The position numbers and the translations under genes are program-made. From an uncultured Collinsella sp. (lineage in GTDB: Bacteria > Actinomycetota > Coriobacteriia > Coriobacteriales > Coriobacteriaceae), in assembly GCA_938036665.1 (NCBI GenBank), contig CALHWR010000111.1, positions 1 through 6,604 of the forward strand: DNA of 6,604 bases, written 5' to 3'. The notes below the pieces were generated by a model. The model was not told the DNA's origin. It saw only the letters and a program-made list of their open reading frames with translations, and did no database searches. This document shows positions 1 to 4,965 of this stretch, one piece after another; the first letter of the stretch is position 1; each line of letters begins with the position of its first letter.

Positions 1-1
1 G

Positions 2-319
2 ACCGCTGCCGCGCCCTCCCCCGCCGCACTCGCCGTGGGTTCGGTCGCGCTCGATTCCGACTGCCGCGAAGTCACGGTCGGCGGCTCGCCCATCGCGCTC
101 ACGGCCCGCGAGTTCGACGTCCTCGCCCTGCTTATGACGCATGCCGAAACCGTGCTCACGCGCGAGCGCATCGCGCACGAGGCGCTGGGCTACGAATACG
201 TAGGCGACACCAACAACGTCGACGTGCACATCGCGCACCTGCGCGCCAAGATCGAAGACGCCGGCGGTGCCCGCATCATCCAGACCGTGCGCGGGGTGGG
301 CTATGTCTGCCGCGCGTAA
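2..319 (+). CDS. OmpR/PhoB-family response regulator, C-terminal part (5' end outside window)
   Basis: This is the DNA-binding end of a two-component response regulator; the frame is open from base 2, so the receiver domain lies upstream of the window. The visible 105 residues begin with an Ala/Pro-rich linker (TAAAPSPAALA), followed by a complete winged-helix domain. Family hallmarks are the LTAREFDVLALLM helix, the VLTRERI turn, the NVDVHIAHLRAKIE recognition helix and the terminal wing RIIQTVRGVGYVCRA. In this family the wing and recognition helix contact direct-repeat operators after the receiver is phosphorylated. The stop overlaps the start of the histidine kinase gene that follows, so the two are almost certainly a cognate, translationally coupled pair. 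A GTG at 35 is not the true start, because it falls inside the linker. The signal sensed and the target genes cannot be read from this sequence. Confidence 0.93.
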   Translation, partial: TAAAPSPAALAVGSVALDSDCREVTVGGSPIALTAREFDVLALLMTHAETVLTRERIAHEALGYEYVGDTNNVDVHIAHLRAKIEDAGGARIIQTVRGVGYVCRA

Positions 320-1598
320 TGCCGAGGCCAAGCGCGTCACCTCCATCGCCCGCGCCATCAACTGGAGCTATATGTGGCGCCGCCTGATGAGCTACGTCTG
401 GCTCGATCTGTTGCTGTTGGTTATTGCGGTGGCGATCCTCGTCTATGGATACAACCAGACGCTGCCCAACGGCGCGTTTACCGCAGGATGGATCCCCAGC
501 GCCACCGTTCGCAGCATGTCGCTGACGCCCGCGCGCGGCTGGGACCTGACAACGCTCACCTATACCGTCGAGCTTGCGCGTACCACCAAGACTTTCCCCC
601 TCGCGCAGGACCTCGTCACGCTATGGCCTCTCTACCTTGTAGTTGTGGGTTGGCAGGTCATCAGCGTGCTCAACATGCTCGGCGGCGCCCGGCGCGTGCG
701 CCGCACCATGGCGCCGCTCAACGATCTGGCCCTGCGCGTGGACGAACTCGGCCGCATGCAGCTCTCCGGCGGCAAGATGGAAACGCTCGAGCAGGCCATC
801 GAGCGCGCAAGCGTCGACTCGCCGAGCGTCACCACCGGCGACGCCGACCTGGCAAGCATCGAGGTCGCGCTCAACCGCCTGCTGCGCCAGATGCAAGAGG
901 CCAAGCTGCAGCAGATGCGCTTTGTCAACGACGCGAGCCACGAGCTGCGCACGCCCATCGCGGTGATTCAGGGCTACGTGAACATGCTCGACCGCTGGGG
1001 CAAAGACGACCCGGACGTGCTGGCAGAATCCATCGCGTCCCTCAAGGCCGAAAGCGAGCACATGCAAGAGCTCGTGGAACAGCTGCTGTTTTTGGCACGC
1101 GGCGACGCCGGACGCACGGTCCTGCGGCGTGCGAATACCAACCTGGCCGCGCTGGTCGGCGAGGTATGCGAGGAGTCACAGATGATCGATGCCGCGCACA
1201 CGTATCGACTGGCGTACGACGCTGCGCTTGTCAGCGACCCGCGCTGCGACGCGCCCGTTGACGTGGCGCTCGTGAAGCAGGCTCTGCGCGTGATCGTGCA
1301 AAACGCCGCCAAGTATTCGGACGCGGGCACGCCCATCTCGTTTGGCGTAGCGCCGGATGCGGGCGCAGGCACGATCGACATAAGTGTTGAGGACGAGGGT
1401 ATCGGCATGAACCAGGAATCCGCAGCTCACGCGTTTGAACGGTTCTACCGCGCCGACAACGCACGCGATGCCGGCGCGCAGGGCTCGGGTCTGGGGCTTG
1501 CCATTGCCAAGTGGATCGTCGATAGCCATGGTGGTGTCATTGGCGTGACCTCAGTCGAGGGCGTCGGCAGCCGCTTTACGATTCGCCTGCCGCGGTAG
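303..1598 (+). CDS. Membrane sensor histidine kinase (HisKA/HATPase_c)
   Basis: This 431-residue sensor kinase autophosphorylates a histidine and passes the phosphate to the response regulator encoded just upstream. Two membrane helices (about residues 32-50 and 104-124) enclose a short extracytoplasmic loop of roughly 50 residues. A linker of about 80 residues, perhaps a degenerate HAMP domain, leads to the H-box FVNDASHELRTPIAVI, with phospho-acceptor His213. The ATP-binding domain shows the N-box (QNAAKYSD, Asn334), G1 (DEGIGM, Asp364), F-box (AFERFYRAD) and G2 (GSGLGLAIAK, from Gly394), so all catalytic elements are intact. ATG 303 was chosen because GGGGTGGG lies just upstream and it gives a 17-base overlap with the regulator stop. 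ATG 372, just before the first membrane helix, is an alternative. The small loop suggests sensing within or near the membrane, but the ligand is unknown. Confidence 0.93.
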   Translation: MSAARNAEAKRVTSIARAINWSYMWRRLMSYVWLDLLLLVIAVAILVYGYNQTLPNGAFTAGWIPSATVRSMSLTPARGWDLTTLTYTVELARTTKTFPLAQDLVTLWPLYLVVVGWQVISVLNMLGGARRVRRTMAPLNDLALRVDELGRMQLSGGKMETLEQAIERASVDSPSVTTGDADLASIEVALNRLLRQMQEAKLQQMRFVNDASHELRTPIAVIQGYVNMLDRWGKDDPDVLAESIASLKAESEHMQELVEQLLFLARGDAGRTVLRRANTNLAALVGEVCEESQMIDAAHTYRLAYDAALVSDPRCDAPVDVALVKQALRVIVQNAAKYSDAGTPISFGVAPDAGAGTIDISVEDEGIGMNQESAAHAFERFYRADNARDAGAQGSGLGLAIAKWIVDSHGGVIGVTSVEGVGSRFTIRLPR

Positions 1599-1613
1599 GA
1601 AGCCCCTCGGCAT

Positions 1614-1650
1614 AAAAAAGGGATAGGGCCAGGCGGCTCTATCCCTTTTT
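1614..1650. terminator. Bidirectional intrinsic terminator between converging operons
   Basis: Arms 1615-1630 and 1635-1650 form a 16-bp stem with one G-U wobble around the four-base loop AGGC. The stem has an A run on its left flank and a T run on its right, so each strand presents a stem ending in U. It lies 16 bases after the kinase stop on the + strand and just past the VOC gene stop on the - strand, so one element probably ends both transcripts. Confidence 0.9.
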
Positions 1651-1672
1651 GCTAGCTATAGCAGCCTGTGCG

Positions 1673-2047
1673 CTACTCGCGGCACAGATGCACGGCGAAG
1701 CCGGCGAACTCGCGCTTAAAGTACACGAGCTTGGTGCCGCCGTCGGGCAGCAGCACGCGCGACTCCTCGTTGACCTCGAGCCCGCGCTCGGCAAACCACT
1801 TCTCGGCCGCATCGATGTCGTTGACGGCAAAGCCAATGTGGCCCTTGGTGCCACGACCGTTCTGCTTCATGACCTCGATCAGCGAATCGTTAAAGTACGA
1901 AACCGGGGTCTCGATAACGGGTAGGCCCATCATCGTCGAGAACAGCTCCGCGATCTCCAGGGCATCGGCCGGGTCGGTGGCGTTAATGCCCACGTGGGCG
2001 ACGCGCATGCCAAAGAGCTCTACCGGGTTGGCGTTCTGCTCATTCAT
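1673..2047 (-). CDS. VOC (glyoxalase/bleomycin-resistance fold) family protein
   Basis: This 124-residue protein has the length and pattern of a vicinal-oxygen-chelate protein with two beta-alpha-beta-beta-beta modules. The first opens with MRVAHVGINATDP (His18) and helix ALEIAELFSTMMGLP. The second opens with GHIGFAVNDIDAAEKWFAERG (His70), followed by the late strands TKLVYFKREFAGFAVHLC. His18, Glu58 (in SLIEVMK) and His70 sit where VOC enzymes place metal ligands. The usual C-terminal Glu position seems to be taken by His120, so the metal site is uncertain. The substrate is unknown; glyoxalase-like, dioxygenase, epimerase and binding-protein roles all exist in the superfamily. It begins 12 bases after the PTS EIIB stop on the same strand, so it is probably co-transcribed and may act in the same sugar-related process. 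No strong Shine-Dalgarno is visible, which suggests translational coupling to the EIIB gene. Confidence 0.85.
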   Translation of the reverse strand: MNEQNANPVELFGMRVAHVGINATDPADALEIAELFSTMMGLPVIETPVSYFNDSLIEVMKQNGRGTKGHIGFAVNDIDAAEKWFAERGLEVNEESRVLLPDGGTKLVYFKREFAGFAVHLCRE

Positions 2048-2059
2048 TACAGGCAGCGC

Positions 2060-2347
2060 CTACTGAGCCATAACGTCGAGAACGGCCTTCTCGGCAGCGA
2101 CGCGGTTCATGCCGGTCATGAAGGGCACGCCGCTCACGTACGGGCAGGTGAGGCCCTCGGGGGCAACGGTGGTGGCGATCAGCAGGTCGGCGCCCTCGTC
2201 GCAAGCGTCCTTGGCCTCAGAGATGGCGCACTGCACGATCTCATACTTGCCGGCATAACCGTTGGCGTCGAGCATGGTAGCGACCTTCTGGGCAACGAGC
2301 GTGGAAGTAGCAGCGCCAGCACCGCAAGCCAAAACGATCTTCTTCAT
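2060..2347 (-). CDS. PTS EIIB component, galactitol (GatB) type, apparently orphan
   Basis: This 95-residue protein is a phosphotransferase-system EIIB domain of the galactitol/SgcB type. EIIB receives phosphate from EIIA on a cysteine and passes it to the sugar bound by membrane EIIC. The N-terminus MKKIVLACGAGAATSTLVAQKV carries the phosphorylatable Cys8 in the family's CGxGxATST loop, and the length matches a stand-alone GatB subunit. The start ATG is preceded by GAAGGGAGA with nine bases between GGGAG and ATG, a good ribosome binding site. It is the first gene of a two-gene unit with the VOC protein. No EIIA or EIIC lies beside it: the terminator closes the operon downstream and a divergent gene lies upstream. 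It must work with components encoded elsewhere or have a regulatory phospho-acceptor role. The sugar cannot be deduced. Confidence 0.9.
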   Translation of the reverse strand: MKKIVLACGAGAATSTLVAQKVATMLDANGYAGKYEIVQCAISEAKDACDEGADLLIATTVAPEGLTCPYVSGVPFMTGMNRVAAEKAVLDVMAQ

Positions 2348-2447
2348 AGGTAATGTCTCCCTTCATGGTTTACTTTAGGTAAGTGTACCGCAGCGAGCGA
2401 TGGCACTCAGCCTCGATGAGCTTTTATGCCAGTTTGCTTGCGCGCTG

Positions 2448-2476
2448 CGTATAATACATCTAGTACGTGTTGTCAT
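2448..2476 (-). promoter_or_regulatory. Candidate leftward promoter for the EIIB-VOC operon
   Basis: Read on the - strand, ATGACA (2476-2471, five of six matches to TTGACA) is followed after exactly 17 bases by TATACG (2453-2448, four of six to TATAAT). It would give a leader of about 95 bases before the EIIB ATG. The leader includes a possible small hairpin at 2402-2430 with arms GGCACTCA and TGAG/TGCC and a six-base bulge. This is a consensus match by eye only. Confidence 0.4.
2450..2455 (+). promoter_or_regulatory. Candidate rightward -10 box for the TPR-like gene
   Basis: A perfect TATAAT lies 55 bases before the ATG at 2511. The hexamer 17 bases upstream, TGCCAG (2427-2432), is a poor -35, so the promoter would be weak or activator-dependent. 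The box overlaps the candidate -10 of the leftward promoter on the other strand. The 5' leader holds a small dyad, CGCTC at 2479-2483 and GAGCG at 2491-2495. Confidence 0.45.
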
Positions 2477-2510
2477 ACCGCTCGCTATATGAGCGACTAA
2501 GGATCCCAAT

Positions 2511-3134
2511 ATGCCCGATTCCCGCACACTCTGGACCGCCGTCGTTATCATCTGTATCGCCGTATCGGTGTTCTTTAGCGTCAAAAAACGCACTACGTTT
2601 AAACGCCTGCAACAGTTGATGGCCGCCAAACAGTGGGCCGAGTTCGATCGTTTGCTCGACGGCAAACTCACCAGCATGCTGTACCCGCGCTACAACCGCG
2701 ACTACCTGCGTCTAAACTCCTATCTGCTGCGCGAGGACCACGAGCGCGCCGGCGAGATGTTCGACCTGCTGCTGGGACTCAACCTGCCCAAGATGCAGCG
2801 CGTCGACCTGGTGATCAAGGCCTTTAACTACTACGTTGGCCAGGAGGACCGCAAAAAGTCCAAGGAGCTGCTGCACGAAATCAAGGGCTTTGAGGGCGGT
2901 CAGGCCGAGGCGGTCGCGCACGAGTGCCAGCTGATGTACGACACGATGATCCTCAAGCGTCACAACGACATTCCCGAGCTGGAGCGCATGCTCGAGGATG
3001 TCGGCGACGACCCGGTCAAGCGCTGCCGCTTGGAGTACCTGCTGGCCCTGCAGTACCAGAACAAGGGCGACGAAGCCAAGTTTGCCGAGTACTTGGAAAA
3101 GTCAGGCCAGCACTCGATGGCCGTCAACGCGTAA
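2511..3134 (+). CDS. Membrane-anchored helical-repeat (TPR-like) protein of unknown function
   Basis: I do not recognise a specific family for this 207-residue protein. Residues 8-24 (WTAVVIICIAVSVFFSV) form one hydrophobic helix followed at once by KKR. By the positive-inside rule this puts the rest in the cytoplasm. The remaining residues are almost wholly alpha-helical, in paired-helix units with TPR-like features. Examples are QWAEFDRLLDGKL, DHERAGEMFDLLLGLN, DRKKSKELLHEIKGF and LLALQYQNKGDEAKFAEYLEKSG, suggesting about four degenerate repeats and a protein-protein scaffold. The start ATG has AAGGA at 2499-2503, eight to ten bases upstream. The gene precedes tRNA-Leu by only 31 bases and no terminator is seen between them, so read-through into the tRNA is possible. 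There is no catalytic motif. A role as membrane-tethered adaptor is inference only. Confidence 0.85.
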   Translation: MPDSRTLWTAVVIICIAVSVFFSVKKRTTFKRLQQLMAAKQWAEFDRLLDGKLTSMLYPRYNRDYLRLNSYLLREDHERAGEMFDLLLGLNLPKMQRVDLVIKAFNYYVGQEDRKKSKELLHEIKGFEGGQAEAVAHECQLMYDTMILKRHNDIPELERMLEDVGDDPVKRCRLEYLLALQYQNKGDEAKFAEYLEKSGQHSMAVNA

Positions 3135-3165
3135 CGGACGGCTTGTGCTAGACTTCTAGTCTCAC

Positions 3166-3250
3166 GGGGGCGTGGCGGAATTGGCATACGCAGGAGACTT
3201 AAAATCTCTCGCCGCAAGGATTGTGGGTTCGAGTCCCACCGCCCCTACCA
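3166..3250 (+). tRNA. tRNA-Leu (anticodon UAA)
   Basis: An 85-base class II tRNA folds cleanly. The acceptor stem is GGGGGCG (3166-3172) with CGCCCCT (3240-3246), and CCA is encoded at 3248-3250. The D stem is GCG/CGC. The anticodon stem is GGAGA/TCTCT with loop CTTAAAA, giving anticodon TAA at 3200-3202. The T arm is GTGGG-TTCGAGT-CCCAC (3223-3239). The 13-base variable region contains CC-GCAA-GG, as expected for leucine. The discriminator is A3247, the leucine identity base. The first acceptor pair is a G-U wobble and the first anticodon-stem pair is also G-U. It reads UUA and probably UUG codons, which should be rare in a GC-rich genome. Confidence 0.96.
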
Positions 3251-3260
3251 CGTATTGTTT

Positions 3261-3300
3261 ACGGGCCCGTATCCCTTTGGGATGCGGGCCCGTTTCTTTT
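3261..3300 (+). terminator. Intrinsic terminator after tRNA-Leu
   Basis: Arms 3261-3275 and 3279-3293 pair over 15 bp with one G-U wobble and a TTT loop, followed by TTCTTTT. It starts 10 bases after the encoded CCA end. It should isolate the tRNA transcript from the ATPase region beyond. Confidence 0.93.
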
Positions 3301-3380
3301 AGATGCCGTCAACTGCAGGACAGCTAATTTGGGACGGGGCTTTTTTGACTACTTTTTTCCACTCACCCAATGAGTTTCCT

Positions 3381-3467
3381 CACACATTTTTCGATGAAAA
3401 AACGTGGTTATCTCGCACATTTTCCGATGGAAAAACGTGGTTGTCTCGCACATTTTCCGATGGAAAC
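3381..3467 (+). repeat. Three tandem 33-base units with nested palindromes
   Basis: Units begin at 3381, 3414 and 3447, with a strict period of 33 bases; the third unit is cut short after its palindrome. Each is centred on a dyad: TTTTTCgatGAAAAA (3387-3401), TTTTCCgatGGAAAA (3420-3434) and TTTTCCgatGGAAAc (3453-3467). The first copy differs from the second by paired changes (C to T and G to A) that keep the symmetry. The linker ACGTGGTT(A/G)TCTCGCACA is conserved between units 1 and 2. The units lie just upstream of the AAA ATPase gene and the third overlaps the expected -35 region. Multiple operators for a dimeric regulator, or RNA or DNA hairpins, fit this layout. A separate dyad, ACTCA-cccaa-TGAGT, lies just before them at 3361-3375. 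Nothing else is seen in the 3301-3380 spacer. Confidence 0.85.
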
Positions 3468-3480
3468 GCCCAAATGGCCT

Positions 3481-3486
3481 TATACT
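3481..3486 (+). promoter_or_regulatory. Candidate -10 box of the AAA ATPase gene
   Basis: TATACT matches the -10 consensus in five of six places. It lies 23 bases before the ATPase ATG, giving a short leader that contains the ribosome site GGGAGG (3500-3505). The hexamer 17 bases upstream (3458-3463) is no good -35 match and falls inside the third palindrome, so a factor bound there would touch polymerase. Confidence 0.45.
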
Positions 3487-3509
3487 AGCCGAGAGGGTTG
3501 GGAGGCAAT

Positions 3510-4811
3510 ATGCAACGACAGCTTATGAGTGAACTTATCGCTTGGAAATCAAGGGCGAATCGCAAACCTCTCTTGCTTAAGGGAGCCCGCCAGACAGGAA
3601 AGACTTGGCTTCTTAACGAATTCGCAAGCCAGCAGTATCGAAACGTCATTCGTTTTGACTTTATGCTCGAGCCGAGCACACGCTCGCTGTTCGATGGGGA
3701 CCTCGACCCCAAGCGCATCATCTCCCAGATAGAGCTCCTACGTGGCCAAACCGTAACGCCGACAGACACGCTCATCATCTTCGACGAGATCCAAGAGGCG
3801 CCACGCGGGATCACCTCGCTCAAGTACTTCAACGAGCTTGCACCCGAATACCACATCGTAGCAGCCGGTTCCTATATGGGCCTCGCGCTCCGACGCGAAA
3901 ACGAGTCATTTCCCGTCGGCAAAATCGACCAGCTCACCATGCGTCCCATGGGGTTTGCCGAGTTCGTTCGCGCCGTCGACGGCAACCCGCTCGCCGACGC
4001 CATCCTTGCCGCAGACATGAACCTTCTAGCAAACGTCACCGAAAAGCTCGTGCACTTGCTCAAGGAATACCTTGTTGTCGGTGGTATGCCCGAAGTTGTC
4101 TCCGCTTTCGCCGAGACACGCGACTTCATTGAAGCCCGAAGGCTTCAGCAGCAAATCATCGAGGCTTACGAATCCGATTTTGGCAAACATGCACCCGCCC
4201 GCATCGTCGAGCGCATGAGGTTGGTTTGGAAATCCCTTCCTGGCCAGCTTGCCAAGGAGAACAAGAAGTTTGTCTATGGCGCCCTTCGCCCCGGAGCGCG
4301 CGCACGCGATTTTGAGGAAAGCCTCCAGTGGCTCACGGACTACGGAATCGTTCATAAGGTGCCACGTGTTTCCGCTCTAAAGGCACCGCTCTCGAGCTAC
4401 GAAGACCTCTCGGGCTTCAAACTGTTCTGCATCGACACCGGCATCCTCGGAGCGCTCTCCGGTCTCTCTCCGGCCATCGTTCTTAACGGATCCGCTGTTT
4501 TTACCGAGTTCAAAGGTTCGCTGACCGAACAATACGTCGCGCAGGAGCTTTTGCTCCAGGACAAAACTCCCGTGTATTGGTCCTCTACCTCTGGCAATGC
4601 CGAAACCGACTTTGCCATCGACCATGCGGGAACCGTGCTTCCGCTTGAGGTCAAGGCGGCAGAGAACCTTAAAGCGAAGAGTCTGAAAATAGCCTGCGAA
4701 AAATTCAAACTCGAGCGTTGCGTGAGGAGCTCTCTGGCGGCATATAGAGACGAGGACACGCTCGTCAATATTCCGCTTTGGGAAATTGGGCAAATCGACA
4801 AACTGGCATAA
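3510..4811 (+). CDS. AAA_14/DUF4143 ATPase
   Basis: This 433-residue protein belongs to the widespread but poorly understood ATP-binding family with an N-terminal AAA_14 domain and C-terminal DUF4143. Walker A is GARQTGKT (residues 25-32) and Walker B is LIIFDE (88-93), followed by the family's IQEAP. A sensor-like AAGSYMGLAL and the conserved SFPVGKIDQLTMRPMGFAEF follow. YLVVGGMPEVV marks the linker and FTEFKGSLTEQYVAQELL the DUF4143 core. Near the C-terminus E365-T-D367-F and LE380VK382 match the spacing of a PD-(D/E)XK nuclease-like site, a feature known in this family though activity is mostly unproven. ATG 3510 is preceded by GGGAGG four bases away; the TTG at 3498 overlaps that site and is unlikely. 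The gene stands alone behind palindromic repeats and its codon use looks less GC-biased than its neighbours, suggesting acquisition. Its biological role is unknown. Confidence 0.93.
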   Translation: MQRQLMSELIAWKSRANRKPLLLKGARQTGKTWLLNEFASQQYRNVIRFDFMLEPSTRSLFDGDLDPKRIISQIELLRGQTVTPTDTLIIFDEIQEAPRGITSLKYFNELAPEYHIVAAGSYMGLALRRENESFPVGKIDQLTMRPMGFAEFVRAVDGNPLADAILAADMNLLANVTEKLVHLLKEYLVVGGMPEVVSAFAETRDFIEARRLQQQIIEAYESDFGKHAPARIVERMRLVWKSLPGQLAKENKKFVYGALRPGARARDFEESLQWLTDYGIVHKVPRVSALKAPLSSYEDLSGFKLFCIDTGILGALSGLSPAIVLNGSAVFTEFKGSLTEQYVAQELLLQDKTPVYWSSTSGNAETDFAIDHAGTVLPLEVKAAENLKAKSLKIACEKFKLERCVRSSLAAYRDEDTLVNIPLWEIGQIDKLA

Positions 4812-4838
4812 AGGCTGCGGAGGCGCTCAGCAAGGACT

Positions 4839-4880
4839 GTCCCCAGGTGCCAGCAGAAAAAAACGTCCCTAGGTGCCGGC
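4839..4880. repeat. Pair of 16-base direct repeats, period 26
   Basis: Copies at 4839-4854 (GTCCCCAGGTGCCAGC) and 4865-4880 (GTCCCTAGGTGCCGGC) differ at two positions and are separated by an A-rich spacer of 10 bases. They lie between two converging genes and directly before a long hairpin. The first copy is preceded by GGAC, giving a small dyad GGAC-T-GTCC at 4834-4842. They look like part of a dispersed intergenic repeat, which cannot be tested within one window. Confidence 0.75.
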
Positions 4881-4886
4881 TGTTGA

Positions 4887-4951
4887 GTTGCGGTGGAATA
4901 GGGACTGGTTGGGGCCCGAAAGGGCGATTTTAGTCCGCATTTCACCGCAAC
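4887..4951. repeat. 65-base long hairpin, possible repeat element or structured RNA
   Basis: The outer arms GTTGCGGTGGAAT (4887-4899) and ATTTCACCGCAAC (4939-4951) pair over 13 bp with one G-U. After a two-by-two internal loop comes a second helix, GGACT (4902-4906) with AGTCC (4932-4936). The tip is GCCC-GAAA-GGGC (4914-4925), closed by a GNRA tetraloop. There is no T run on either side, so it does not look like an ordinary terminator. It occupies the gap between the converging ATPase and Ppx genes, a typical place for REP-like or MITE-like elements. No protein-coding capacity is apparent. The rest of the 4812-4965 spacer shows only the direct repeats listed separately. Confidence 0.75.
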
Positions 4952-4965
4952 TTATGAGGGGATGG

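Noticed and set aside
267..302. Upstream start of the histidine kinase giving 12 more residues
   Set aside because: It would need a start deep inside the regulator's winged helix, while ATG 303 has a nearby G-rich ribosome site and the usual short overlap.
374..1261. Open frame of 295 codons inside the histidine kinase gene
   Set aside because: It is an Arg/Ala/Pro-rich out-of-frame reading of a kinase gene with all catalytic boxes intact.
3150..3162. AGACT-TCT-AGTCT dyad before tRNA-Leu as an operator or terminator
   Set aside because: The five-base arms and lack of a U tract are too weak to call. It may simply include a -10-like TAGACT.
3166..3250. tRNA-Leu as an integration (att) site for the ATPase block
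   Set aside because: I found no copy of the tRNA 3' end elsewhere in the window and no integrase gene.
3381..3467. CRISPR-like array
   Set aside because: The units are directly adjacent with no unique spacers, only three copies, and no cas genes are near.
3303..3488. Open frame of 61 codons with an 11-residue repeat (TFSDGKTWLSR) across the 33-base units
   Set aside because: It has no ribosome binding site, starts right after the tRNA terminator's U tract, and the peptide repeat follows automatically from a repeat period divisible by three. DNA dyads explain the region better.
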